Assembly (NCBI GenBank): GCA_026724425.1
Contig: JAIUCV010000007.1
Location: 21,605,286 to 21,669,285 of the forward strand
DNA length: 64,000 nucleotides
Reading direction: 5' to 3'
From: Erythrophleum ivorense
Lineage: Eukaryota; Streptophyta; Magnoliopsida; Fabales; Fabaceae
Below are positions 38,430 through 49,700 of the stretch, one piece after another. Within the stretch, counting starts at the first letter, position 1, and each line of letters begins with the position of its first letter. The notes below the pieces were generated by a model that was not told the origin of the DNA, made no database searches, and saw only the letters and a program-made list of their open reading frames with translations. The position numbers and the translations under genes are program-made.

Positions 38430-38569
38430 TATAAAAGCTACTTTGTTAAAAGTATGTCTACCATCTATGTAAAAGTTGTTTGTTTGTATCCTATAGCCCC
38501 AGCTAGAAGAAGGATCAATCTTTCTAAAGTCTACAAGCTTTAGAACCCCTTGTACACAAGTTGAATAAA
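38430..38569 (+). promoter_or_regulatory. Viral TATA box and poly(A) signal
   Basis: TATAAAAG at 38430-38437 lies after the viral coding tail. AATAAA at 38564-38569 follows 127 bases later. In Caulimoviridae the poly(A) signal sits just inside the transcribed region so that RNA ends overlap, and this spacing fits a terminally redundant pregenomic RNA starting near 38462. Activity is not implied. Confidence 0.65.
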
Positions 38570-38715
38570 CATTAGTTTCCTCATGTTCTCTTTCTAAAGT
38601 TTCTTTATCTTCTAAAATCTCTTACGATTATCTTATCCAACGTAAATATGCTTTACACTTGCCTCTATTGAGGATCCTGTGTTGAGGGAATACAGTTTGA
38701 AAAGAAGTAATCACC

Positions 38716-39048
38716 TTGTCTATGAATTCTTTGTTGAAAAAGTTTTCCAAGAAAATCAAAAGAATCCTAGATCATAACAAGCCAGCACATGAAAAAAGTC
38801 CAGAGGAAGAGTGGCTGTTAGTGCAAATATATTTGGATAGGGATTATGATGATTTTAACTGGGAAACTAGAATAGAATATTTTGCATTAAGAAGACAAAG
38901 AATAGAACTTATCCTAAGAACACTAAGGGATAAGTATGAAAATCATAGTACTGATTACTTCTGTTCAGATTATGTTTCTATTATAACTCCTAATGAGAGA
39001 AAGACATTAGATCAAATCTATCCTCCTCTTACTTTAAAGTATGTTTAG
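38716..39048 (+). CDS. Leader ORF, 110 residues, unknown function
   Basis: An uninterrupted 110-codon frame between the viral poly(A) signal and the primer-binding site. It is rich in charged residues (KKFSKKIKRIL near the start, then EEEWLL and RDYDDF), with predicted helical character and no transmembrane segment. The same frame continues beyond its stop with only a few further stops (39049-39190), suggesting a longer ancestral product. Leader ORFs of known caulimovirids are usually much shorter. I do not recognise a family. It may be a small virion-associated or accessory protein, or a chance survivor. Confidence 0.45.
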   Translation: MSMNSLLKKFSKKIKRILDHNKPAHEKSPEEEWLLVQIYLDRDYDDFNWETRIEYFALRRQRIELILRTLRDKYENHSTDYFCSDYVSIITPNERKTLDQIYPPLTLKYV

Positions 39049-39172
39049 GAATATTCAGATATCTTAAGAACTCCTGAATTGTGTCCCTTCGAAGAAGATC
39101 TTCAGAGATGAAATGATATGAAAAAAGGGAGATGGAATCAAATGTGCTCTAATCTAAGGTCTGGACCAGTCA

Positions 39173-39186
39173 TGGTATCAGAGCCA
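39173..39186 (+). other. Viral primer-binding site (tRNA-Met)
   Basis: TGGTATCAGAGCCA is an exact complement to the 3' end of plant initiator tRNA-Met. It marks the conventional origin of a caulimovirid genome, about 710 bases after the inferred cap site. Confidence 0.85.
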
Positions 39187-39254
39187 TCACATTCGTAAGA
39201 TGATCGGATTAGATTTGATATTAAAAGAGAGTAAGAAGATAACTCCTAAACACT

Positions 39255-40290
39255 ATGTCAGTTATGTCTTCTATAGCTGATTCTGAAGAACCAGTTCATC
39301 TTTCTTCTTCCCTTTCTTTACCTCGATCTATTTCTTCTTGTTGTATATCTCATGCCTATAACAAAATAGACAACCTTGTAGAAATTACCCATATTCCTGA
39401 AGAATCTCATCTAGAAGAATTCATAACTTCTCTTCTTAATCCTTATCACCTTTATCATCAAAACTGTTCCTTTACCAGATCTATTCGCAAACTTCTCTCC
39501 CCAAATAATCCTTCTATCAAATAAATTGTCCAAGATACTAATTTTGATCAGTGTGGGTTATAGTCTACCCAAGTTGAATAATATGTCACTCTGAAAATTC
39601 CAACCAGTTTCATTTCTCACTAGATCCATCAAGGATATTCCCATCTCCATCTTGGAACCATTCGATTAGTCCTCAGCCTTCACGGAAGAAAAAGGATTGT
39701 AGCTACAACCTATGTTTCCCTCTTAGATACTTCATATACCTCATTTCAAAATGCTTTGATTGGAGCTGCTCTTGTTACTTTAAATGGTAGAAGTGTGATC
39801 CTCACTATTGTCCCTAATTTCAATATTAAGTTATAAGATCCCACTCTTCTGACCAGATTAAAAGCACAACTGTAGATCATTGGTGCTGAACAAGTACAAA
39901 ATGTTGTCCCAGCAACCCTTCACCACAAGATGATTTATTATCTTCAAAACCATTCAGTTGACCTCCACTTCCAGAACACCACTGATGATGTTCTTTATAT
40001 AGTTTTTGACAGATCTGACAACATAACTATCATCTAGATCTCGAAGCAGATACCCAAGGAAGATCTACTCTAGCTTATGCCTCTTGAGTGGGTAACAAAT
40101 TATAAAAAAGAGTTTTATGGTGGACAAAAGACGTTCCATACCTCTGATCCCCTTGTTCTTAAGAAACTCTTAGATGGCACTATTAAATCCACTTTCATGA
40201 GACCTACATCAGAAGAAGTTGCTTCCTCTGGTCCCTCTCCAAGATTGCTTATTCACTCCATGATGCTCACTCCTATCGTCACCTAGAAGC
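39255..40290 (+). pseudogene. Viral movement protein (30K family) relic
   Basis: The first frame (39255-39524, 89 codons) opens the polyprotein. The core then appears across several stops: H-Q-G-Y-S-H-L-H-L-G then IRLVLSLHGRKRIVA (39628-39710), LLDTSYTSFQNALIGAALVT (39721-39780), IVPNFNIKL (39810-39836) and a HHKMIYYLQNHSVDL segment (39921-39965). These match the conserved core of caulimovirid 30K movement proteins, which form or gate plasmodesmal channels. At least four in-frame stops are present. The last open piece is 40077-40286. Confidence 0.75.
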
Positions 40291-41570
40291 AAAAGAAAGG
40301 TCTTATTCCTATGTACTGGTTTCATCCTGATGGGTTCTATGTTTATGTAGCAAAAATCAATGGTAAATTCTTTTAGGATTGTAATCCATCTATATGTGAC
40401 TCTGATTATGGTTGTTATGACCTTGAAAACTAGGAAGAACCAGAAGACAATGAATGGCGACCCCGTGATTCTTTTACCACATCCTGGAAGAAAAAGCCAT
40501 CTTAGAAACCTTGTCACTGCTCTCATCATAAAAAAGATTCTAGTAAGGATGATGATGATAACCAACCACCAAAGTCTAGGTAGGTTGGTATCAAGGAACC
40601 AAAACCACGGCTTGAAACTTTTCAGGATTTGCTCAAGGAACTAGCTCATGAAGACCTTCTTCCTCCATCGCCAGAACCTGAATCGATTATACAAACATAG
40701 GCATTATCTCAGCTTGTTCCCTCTATGATGTTCTTTTCTGCATCAAAAGCCTATGACTCAGAATTTTTTGCTATGGAAAGAAGAACTAATCTTGAGACAA
40801 ATATTAATATAAGCCATTTTTTGTTCCCACAGAGGTTTTCCCTACTGGGATGATGAGACCTATTTCACAAGCTGAAGAGGTTCTCAACTGGCATACCCAT
40901 AATGCAACGGCATAAAGCAAAGTTCTTTAAAGGATTAACTCTCGCCTTAAGAATCTTTCCAGTCAGACGGCTTACACCAATTCTTGAATTGATGGACTCT
41001 CCACACATGTCCAAGAACTATATGATCGTCACTAGCAGCAGGTGACATCTCTGGATGCAGAACTCAAAAGCTTTATTGCCATAGATATATGGGTCTTGTT
41101 TTTACTCAAAAAGATCAAGAACTCAGAAGAGTGAAATCCCAAATTGATCAGATAGAAAAGGATATAGCCAGAGATCATTCTAAAAGAATCTATGAACTTT
41201 TCCCTTCACCTTTCATGCCATCTTATAATCCATGTCCAACTCCTCTATATTCACCTTACCCTCAAGAAGTTGATTACTCCAAATATTTTAAAATGAACTA
41301 TGAAGTCTTTAGAAAAAAGGAAGACTATCTTAGTTCAACACAACTTAAATAGTTTCTACCTAAGCAACCTTCACCTAGAAACCCTCGTCCTCCACAAAAA
41401 CCTCCTCATTTTCCTTCAGACCACCTCTCCTTTATGGACTAAATCACCTGAACATCTTTTTCTTACAAAATCTTTACAAATTAAGCCACCACCTTCTTCT
41501 CCTAAAAATATACAACCTTGATCATTCTCAAAAAAATAAACAAGCCCAATCTGAACCTACTAAACCTTCT
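40291..41570 (+). pseudogene. Viral polyprotein middle region with coiled coil
   Basis: Largely continuous with the movement protein. Low-complexity acidic/proline segments occur at 40430-40690 (EEPEDNEW, PPSPEPE). At 41089-41352 an 87-codon frame starts with QKDQELRRVKSQIDQIEKDI, a short heptad pattern typical of the coiled coil before the coat protein in this family, then a proline/tyrosine-rich stretch. The minus frame at 40209-40565 is a shadow. Stops at several points disable it. Confidence 0.6.
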
Positions 41571-42665
41571 GAAACAATTGCTTTCACATCAACAATATTT
41601 CTTTATAACTCTGATTCAGATTCTGATTAGTCTGAAATTATTAGCCTAGAACCTATCAATTCTGATGATGATGAACATGTGCAATATCCATCTTCTTATA
41701 TGATCAATACCACTCATGTTGAAGAATATAATGAATTTAATGTTGAACATGAAGATCATGTTGAATATCAACTATATCAGACAACATTACCAAACTACGC
41801 CTAAAACTAAGCTCATCCATTTTTTGAATCATGGTTTACATTTGATGAAATTCCTTCTAATAAATGGAGAGATAAGTTACATGAATTTTCAGCATGAATT
41901 GATCTTCAAATGACTCGTCAAAATACTAATCTTAAAGAAGTCCTTATTGAGTTCACCATCAGATTCACTAGCACTCTCCGATAATGGTTTCAAAGCCTAA
42001 GGGAGGGGAGTATAGATAGCGTTTCTATATAACAGTTGGTAGTGCTAATAAACTCCTTAGTTTTCTCCATAAGAATTCCTTAGAGACTTCCATCTTGTTG
42101 ATAAACAGAAGCGTCAATAGTATTTTCAAATGCATTGTTGTTCTCTAAAGAAAAAAGATCTTGATTTTCACTATAAAAGGATGGCAAAAAGATACTATCT
42201 TCGCAATGGTTTTAATAATGTCAATCTACGACATACATTCATTGCCTCCTTACCAAAAGAATTACAACCAGAACTCTTGTGAGCTATTCAGTTCCTCAGA
42301 AGAGATATAACTGACATCCCTCTTGAAAAAATTTATTAATTAACCATAGCTACTCTTGAGAAGCTGTGTGAACAAAATAAAATGTTTGACTCTATGATGG
42401 ATGAAAAGCTAGCACTTCAAAAGATTTACAAAAAGCCTTATTTATAGATTAAGTGCAAAGACAAGTCCAAGTGTTCATGCCCTCTTAAGAAGAAAATTCA
42501 TTATAAGTATGCTTTTATAAAGCCTTAAAAGCCTTACAAAAAGAAAAAACATAAAAAACCTATTAGGTTTTTCAGAAGGAGATTGACTTAAGACAAGAAA
42601 TGGTATCACTATTACATTTGTGGGGAAAAAAAAAGGTCATTTTGCCAAATAATATCCTAAAAGAA
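41571..42665 (+). pseudogene. Viral coat protein and zinc-finger relic
   Basis: An acidic region (about 41600-41760, NSDSDSD and INSDDDEH) precedes a segment with EIPSNKWRDKLHEFSA (41840-41895) and LKEVLIEFTIRFTSTLR (41929-41980), resembling the caulimovirid coat core. The zinc knuckle lies at 42600-42655. Only ICGE...GHFAK remains: the first cysteine reads Y or H, the last cysteine is lost, and a nine-A run shifts the frame. A partial duplicate of 41950-42065 is at 44562-44662. Confidence 0.65.
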
Positions 42666-42739
42666 CAAAGAAAGAAGCAAAAATCCTTTAACAAGTTTAG
42701 GCTAGCATTTCTCTTATAGATGACTAAGACATTGAAGAC

Positions 42740-43480
42740 CTCTTTTCTGGGCAAGAAGATGTTGATGACAGCACCGTCTTTGCCTTACTCAGCCTTCAAC
42801 TTTCAAATTCAAAATCTCCTAATTCAGAGCACTCAGATCATTTTGATTATTATATTCATCACAGCTACTCTATGCAGCCATGCAGTTTAACATAACAAAA
42901 AGAACCACCAATGCCTTATGTCCAGATGCAAATCCTACAAAGCAAGTATCATAAACTTATCCCTGTCATTACTTATATGGATACTAGAGCTTCAAAGAGC
43001 CTTATGAAATTTGCAATCCTTCCTTTACAGGCATGGACTACTCACTTTGAATATTTCAGTGCTGCTGATGGAAACATCTTTAAGGTTGATCTTATTACCA
43101 AAAAAAGATTAGTATTAAGATCTTTCCTAATTGTATTGTCTGGACTAAAGTACTTGGCAGTAGTCTCCCATACAAAGATATTCTCATTGGAATGGATATT
43201 TATTGTCAAGCCTATAGACTTCAAATCCTTCCTTAAAGAATCCAGTTCAAACAACGGTTCAAGCCCTACACCTCTATCCCTAAGGTGTTTGAGCTTTCTC
43301 AAGTTCCTATTAGTCATGAAGAAATCTGAGACAAATTTATGCAATATTGTCCAAAGTCTCATGATCACTTTTCTTATTCCTCTCATATCTAGAAAAACAA
43401 AGAATTATTCATCCAACTTTCTTTCAAAAGAAATGAAGATATCAATTCCACAAAAGCAACTCATCCTAACATGAACCTTG
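42740..43480 (+). pseudogene. Viral aspartic protease relic
   Basis: The pepsin-like active-site segment reads VITYMDTRASKSLM (42967-43008). The expected D-T-G-A/S triplet has G replaced by R, and GGA to AGA would be a single G-to-A change. A 187-codon frame spans 42911-43474, but only its first third matches the expected frame. The acidic segment before it (42755-42890) is duplicated at 44147-44290, and 43205-43315 is duplicated at 44455-44560. Confidence 0.7.
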
Positions 43481-44142
43481 ATAACTTAAAACTTGCTAGA
43501 AAAGAATGTGCAGTCCTTCTTCATCAAGGTTTAATTGAACCAACTAAATCTGATTAGAATGTCAAGCCTTTTATATGGAAAAATGTGTTGAACAAAAATA
43601 TGAAAAGAAGATATTAGTCATTGATTACAAGCCTCTCAACATGTTCTTATAAGATGATAAGTTTCCACTACCTAAAATCAGTTCTCAACTCAGTTTGTTA
43701 AAGAAAGCCAAAGTTTTCTCTAAGTTTGATCTTAAAGCATACTTCTGGCAACTTAGAATTGATCTAGCCGAGAGGTATAAGACTGTTTTTTGCATACCTA
43801 ATACTCAATACTAATGGATTGTCATGCCATTTGGCCTGAAGGCTGCCCCATCCTTATTTCAAAAGGCCATGACCAAGATTTTTGAGCCCATTCTCCATAG
43901 CATACTTATCTATATTGATGATATCCTGCTTTACTCCAAACTACAAACATCTCCTTCAACAATTTTTAGACTTGATGTAATAGTGTGGAATAATGCTCTC
44001 AGCTAAGAAAAGTCAGTTGGGCCAAACCCAAATAGAGTTTCTCTAAATGCACATTTCCAATGGGCATTATCAACCAGGCCCATACATAGCAAAGGTACTG
44101 CTCACTTTTCCTGACAAGGATCTTTTCATAAAAGAAATACAA
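43481..44142 (+). pseudogene. Viral reverse transcriptase N-terminal and core relic
   Basis: Ordered motifs are ILVIDYKPLN (43610-43640), VFSKFDLKAYFWQLRI (43713-43760), MPFGLKAAPSLFQKAM (43824-43871) and the catalytic YIDDILLYSK (43911-43940, Y-I-D-D codons at 43911-43922). After a frameshift comes a thumb segment with IEFL.MHISNGHYQPGPYIA (44031-44090). It ends at the sequence AAAGAAATACAA (44131-44142), which is also the first base block of the RT C-terminal part at 36733-36744. Stops interrupt it in at least three places. Confidence 0.8.
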
Positions 44143-45285
44143 TTAGAAGATGCTGATGACAGCACCATCTTTGCTTTACTTGGCCTTTAACTTTCAGATT
44201 CAGAATCTTTTAATTCAGAGCACTCAGATCATTCTGATGATTATATTCATCACAACTACTCTGTGTAGCCATGCAATTTAATATAACTACTTTGGCCAAT
44301 TCAGGAATATGTTCCATTCATAAGCATGGTTTCTTGTGAGGAGCATCTTTTCTGGAATGATCTCTGGGTATATCATTTTCTATCTGATCAATCTAGGATT
44401 TCATTGGACATATCATAATCCTTAACATGAATGGTATTGACTATACAAGAAGATGGATATTGCATAAGTTCTTCAAATCCTTCTTTAAGAAATCTAGTTC
44501 AAACAACAGTTCAAGCCCTACACCTCTATCCCTAAGGTGTTTGAGCTTTCTCAAGTTCCTGAATTCACCACTAGATTCATAGGCACTCTTTGAGAAAGGT
44601 TTCAAAGCCTAAAGGAGTATAGACAATGTTTCTATATAACAGCTGGTAGTGCTAATAAACTCTTTATTTTTCACTTATTTTAAAAAATCATCAACTGATG
44701 ACCCTGATGCTACAAATTTTGATGAAGACTCGAACTTGTCACCATCTCATGAGCCCATCAAGAAAGGATAATAAGACAAACTATTATTATTCTTTATTGA
44801 TAGGCTCATGAGATGGTGATAAGTTCAGGTCTTCATCAGAATCTATAGCATCGGGGTCATCAGTTGATGATTTCTTAAAACAGGTAGAGCCTGGGTTCAC
44901 CAGGAATGAATTCTTAGGGATAAGGACCTAGTGATGTACAGAAGATAAATTTGTTGTCCTTATAATTATTAATCTCACATAAAAATAATTTTAAAGTTTT
45001 AATGCATCTCTCTGGTGTTATCAATTTCATCCGAGATTTTATTCCAAGGATGTCTAATCACACCAGTTAGCTTTCAAGCTTATCAAAAAAGACCCCCTCC
45101 TTAGGGACCAAGACAAACTACAGTAGTGCGACACCTTAAAAGAGTCTCTCAAGTGCCTTTACCTTTAATGAAGCAGCCACAAATATCTTCTTCAACAATT
45201 CTTAAACTTGGTGTAATAGTATGGAATAATGCTCTCAGTCAAGAAGAGTCAATTAGGTCAAGCCCAAATAATATAATTTGTTAGT
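44143..45285. repeat. Scrambled viral fragments after the main copy
   Basis: Successive pieces map to other viral coordinates. 44143-44290 matches 42750-42897; 44455-44560 matches 43205-43310; 44562-44662 matches 41951-42065; 44678-44770 matches 38245-38340. 44796-44880 and 44895-45000 are reverse complements of the tail region (about 38240-38330 and 37930-38050). 45008-45165 matches 36756-36906, and 45190-45270 matches 43950-44030. The 44678-44763 and 44796-44880 arms can pair as a hairpin. Confidence 0.8.
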
Positions 45286-45670
45286 CAAATCTATATTTTT
45301 AAAAAATATTACACCCAAATCTTATACAATGATCAAAGTTGGATCCAATGAAGTCAAGTTTGGTATGGCACAGGTTTTGAGGAAAGAAATTTGATTTGTA
45401 AAAAGAAATGAGGAGGTAATAATAGATGTATGATAAGTGAATGATTAATACATAATTAGGCAATAATTGTTATACAATGAAGTTGTTAAAATTAGTAATG
45501 GTTGTTTGTTATGATATAAGTAGTAAGTAATGATTATTGAATGATTAATTAGTTAAAATTAGTTAGTATTAATTTATTTGATAAGTAAGTGAAATGGTTA
45601 AAAATAATAATGATTATATGATTAGTTGGTTAAAATGAGTGATTAATTTGTATGATTAATTAAGGAAAAT
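45286..45670. other. AT-rich intergenic DNA
   Basis: Degenerate repeats of ATGATTAATTAGTTAAAATTAG type; nothing coding was recognised. Confidence 0.5.
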
Positions 45671-45672
45671 TA

Positions 45673-45941
45673 CTACCTCCAGTCTCTAATATAGGTCATT
45701 TAGTGGAGAGTTCCCATGGTCCAAAATATAAGTCATATTGTAGAATGTATGGATTATTAAATTATTTTTTTCAAAAATACCCCTTATTGAATTTATGTTG
45801 TAAAAGGTAAACCATTTAATTAGGGCAAATTTGAAAAATAATTGTAATTTGGGACAAATTTATGAACTTAAACTACCATTACAGTTTTTCTTAATATCTG
45901 TGAGATAGTTAATTGTGACTTATGTTTAAGACCGAAGGTAG
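45673..45941. mobile_element. Stowaway-type MITE, 269 bp
   Basis: The ends CTACCTCCAGTCTCTAAT and the inverted ATGTTTAAGACCGAAGGTAG match the CTACCTCCG... terminal repeats of Stowaway (Tc1/mariner) MITEs. A TA dinucleotide flanks both sides (45671-45672 and 45942-45943). No coding capacity. Confidence 0.75.
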
Positions 45942-46054
45942 TAATAATTAATATTAGTTATGTAATAATTGATTAATAAATTTATTTAGATAGTAAATAC
46001 TAATAATTATTAAAATATTAGTAATAAGAAAATATTTATTAAGGAATTAAATAA

Positions 46055-46258
46055 ATTAAAATAGAAAAAATAGAGAAAATTGTATGGAGATATAAATAAA
46101 ATTACAAATTATTGTGTTAAAAATTAATAACAATATAATATGCTTTTAAATATGTGATTAAAATAGAAAAAATAGAGAAAATTGTATGGAGATATAAATA
46201 AAATTACAAATTATTGTGTTAAAAATTAATAACAATATAATATGCTTTTAAATATAGG
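46055..46258. repeat. Near-perfect tandem duplication, 102-bp unit
   Basis: 46055-46156 and 46157-46258 are identical except for a few bases at the end of the unit (AAATATGTG against AAATATAGG). This is the least diverged repeat in the window. A TA microsatellite follows at 46321-46346. Confidence 0.85.
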
Positions 46259-46438
46259 ATAAACTGAATTAATACTATCAATATTATTTTTTAACGATAT
46301 ACAAAAAGATAATTTATTTGATATATATATATATATATATATATATCAAAAGTAATGGTTGTCAGTACCATAACGAACTCTTCACTTTTCACGTTATGGT
46401 CGCCCTTGACCTATAGGCGCTTTATCTTCTTTATGTTG

Positions 46439-46728
46439 TTAATTTGATGGATTGTTAATAGGAGCATATGGTGAACAATTTAGATTAAATATGGGAGAAT
46501 GCACAAGGGGAATCAGAAGTGACTCATAATATGACGATCCTCCAATTTCTAAAAATTGGCCACCGTATTCAACATTAAAGATTGTTGGATCATCAAATAA
46601 TGATATGAATGACTTAAATTGTGAAGGACCAAGGCATTCAAATTGAGACAATGGTGAAGGAGGCACATGATAAGAAGGACCGGCTTCTCCACAGTTTACA
46701 TATTGGTTAGTCGACATAGAAGAAGATG
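46439..46728 (-). pseudogene. PMD-gene relic, C-terminal part
   Basis: A 92-codon minus frame, serine/proline-rich (PSYHVPPSPLSQFECLGP), ending at a stop near 46439. It runs without a stop into the target duplication of the solo LTR at 46729-50393. With the LTR ignored, the frame joins that of the right-hand fragment (IGIVDPSS then SMSTNQ), so its methionine is internal. This is the probable C-terminal tail of the PMD-type gene whose earlier parts lie at 50394-50905 and 52581-52845. Confidence 0.5.
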
Positions 46729-49700
46729 TGTAACATCTAGCTTCTCCGTAAACGTGAGAAATGTAATGTCTGATTTCTTCGTAAACGTGTGAAACGCAAT
46801 GAATATAAAAAGTAAGTCCTCTGAAATGAATTATTTAAGGCTAAATAAAATTAGGATAAAATTTTAAATAATAGAAAATGAAGATCCAAGTCCCAAGGTG
46901 CTCAGAAACCATAACGAAGGTGGTTCAATAAAATTGCCAAAATATAATAGTATTTTCGTAATTTAGGGTACTTTTTAGAAAACCCAAATGAGAGATTTTT
47001 AAATGGAAAATGAGTTTTTAGAAATTTTCAGAGGCCTTAAAAATCATAGGAATCCCTAGGATAATTAAAACCCCTCCAATTGACGTTTTACAAAGTTAGT
47101 TAACTCGAACTTTGATAGGTTCATTTGGGAAGATTTTAGGTCTAAATTGAGTGATTCTAAAGCCATTTTATAAGTTAGAGGACTTAAATTTTATGATGAA
47201 AAAAATGGTTCTTAAAAAAGAGCTAAAATGAGTCTAAAATGAAAAAGTCAAGAAAATGGACAAAAAATAGATTTTTGAAGAACAAATTTTAAGAAACATG
47301 TCTTATATGTGTCGTCCTTCCTTGCTCCTTCTCTTAATTGACTTAGTTACTACCCAAACCAAAGGAGGTTTTTCCCCAAAGAAACGCACAAGAAAGGAGG
47401 GAAAAGAGGAAGGAGAAATCTAAGAAAAGGTGAAAAAAGTATGGAATTTCATAACTTTTCCTTCATTAATCTTATTCCTCTCCTTCTCCTCTGTACTCCT
47501 ATGGCTTTTATGATGTATATGGGGCTGTTTTGGTTCTAGTCTAGAGGAGGGAGCTTAGAATTCAAGGAGGAGCATGAAGCAATAGAAAGAGCCTTTGAAA
47601 TTGTCTTGAAACAAGGTAAATTCCATGGCTTTTCTTGCACTTCTTGCTTATTCTTCTCCATATGAATTTCGTGCAACCTAAAGCCCATCCAAAGGGAGTT
47701 GAATTCTGACCATATTAAGGGAAGAACAAGTGATTTAGAGTGTGGGAATTTAGAATAGGAAAGTGGAAACAAAAAGGGAGCTTTAAGATTTAAGTTGGCA
47801 CAACTTGGGGTTTTGAAATAAATGATGAAATTTGATTTTTCCTAGAGATATTCTAGCTTATGTAAGAGATGATATGAGTCCCTTAGACCCCTAGCAAGTT
47901 GCATTTGTGTCATTCCCTCCAAGAAAACAAAGCAAAGTCCATAGGTTCATTTCATGATGTATAACTCGGCCTTGACAAGAAGAAGGGCCTAGGGAGTGTT
48001 TTAATTGGTTCTAAGGCTAGAATAAGACTAAGTATGATAGAAGAACATCCATGGAAGCCTTCAAAAAATTTTTGGAGCCATGAAATGTGAGATGGAGGTG
48101 TAGGCTCCACAATAAGACATAAAGAAGCAACTTATAGTTAGGCTCCTTAAAATGAATGTGTAATGACTCCAAGGAGTCCAAATAGAGTCAAGAGACCTAG
48201 AATGAATAAGAAATAGGAACTAAGAGTTTGGATTCCTATAGTTGCTTCATTGTGTTTTGTATGGAAGCATTATGGAGGCAAGTGAGAAAGTAAGCATGTA
48301 TAGGAGTTACATAAAGCTAGAGCTCATGTCAATGATCTAAATATGTCTTATTTAGTGTGTCTAGGACAAGGAAACCAAGGGTCACCTAATAACAAGTCTT
48401 GGCCAAGAAGGAGAAGTGAAATCTCAATGGAAAAGTGTGTGGTATTGGCTTTAAGGTAGCTCTCTAACCTTTCTTTCCTGCATTGTTGGATTTTTTCTTG
48501 TTTTTGGATGTGTGTATGTATGTTTATGCCATGAGAAATGCCCATAGCTATTGCTTACATGATATGGTACCATTATGTGCTTGAAATGTATTTTATGAAT
48601 GTTTTATGACTTGAATGGGTTTAGTGAAGCCAAAAATCCCTAAAGTTGGGTGAGACAAAGCCAAAACTCTCTAAAAGAGTGAGGCTTAGACAAAAGTTCC
48701 TTAAAAGTGGGTAAGACAAGTCCAAAAATCTCAAAGAAAATGAGTGAGGCTAAACTAATGCTCTTAAGAGCCTATATATGATCTATATGAGCTTCTTGAA
48801 CATAAAAAATGTTTTATGTATGTTTATAAGTTGCAAGATTGTCATACATACATTCTTTGACTTGTAAATACATCCTTTATATATGTTTGAAAAAGTAAAG
48901 ACCTATTGAAATTCTTTGAATCTCACTCTTCCCTTTCCATTGTATAAACATGTCTAGGTGGACCAAGTGAGCCAAGAAATGGAAGCCACTATTCATGAAG
49001 ATAAAGATTTTGCCAAAGGATATGTTAAAGAGTCATTTTGTGGACATAATGTAGGCAAATGATGTAATATTATGTTGTATATGATATGTAGACATTTGAA
49101 CACATGTAAATATATGAATATATAATGTATATACTAAATTTGAAAGCATGGGAATGAGTGTGTAGGTTTTGACATCCATGTGCCTTAATAAGCTTGTGTA
49201 ATCTTATGTAATCTAGTGTATGAGAACAAGTGAGGAAGTGAGTCTATGATGTATGAGTAATTGGACCTCTTAGACATGATTTGTATGCTATTTTTAACCA
49301 CTCTTATGTGCTCAAGAGGTCATGGTTAAGGTAGAAGAGCATTTAGAGTAAATTTGACCCTAATTGGCATTTAAAAAGCCCATTTTGGCACCCTATATCA
49401 CAAATAAACCAAATGAAAGAATTTTTTCATGAAATTTAGGCTGCATATAGGTCTTATCTAGAGCTTTTTGTAGAGTTAAGAACCATATTATTTGGAGCTC
49501 TAGAGAATAAATTATGAATTTTTAAATTTGGAAAAAAAAAAATAGAATGGCTGGGTGCATTGTTCATTTGGTCAGTTCTTTTTCCTGTGTCATCTATGGG
49601 TCAAATGATATCTAATGTCTATAAAATTTTACAAACATAAACTAAACATGTTAAGATTTCTATAGCACTTAGGAGCACCCCATTTGGATCTCTGTAGAGG

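Larger units (their letters stand above)
36495..45285 (+). mobile_element. Endogenous Caulimoviridae (pararetrovirus) cluster
   Basis: It contains one near-complete, circularly permuted, decayed viral genome equivalent (36733-44142) with flanking inverted and scrambled viral pieces. The order is RT end, RNase H, tail, TATA/poly(A), leader ORF, tRNA-Met primer site, movement protein, coat/zinc finger, protease, RT. The movement-protein and polymerase resemblance suggests a petuvirus/florendovirus-type relative; the genus is an inference. No integrase is present, consistent with passive capture. Every major frame has stops. Confidence 0.85.

Noticed and set aside
40209..40565. 118-codon minus frame
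   Set aside because: It is antisense to the viral polyprotein relic and has no recognisable domain.
43042..43386. 114-codon minus frame
   Set aside because: Antisense shadow of the viral protease region.
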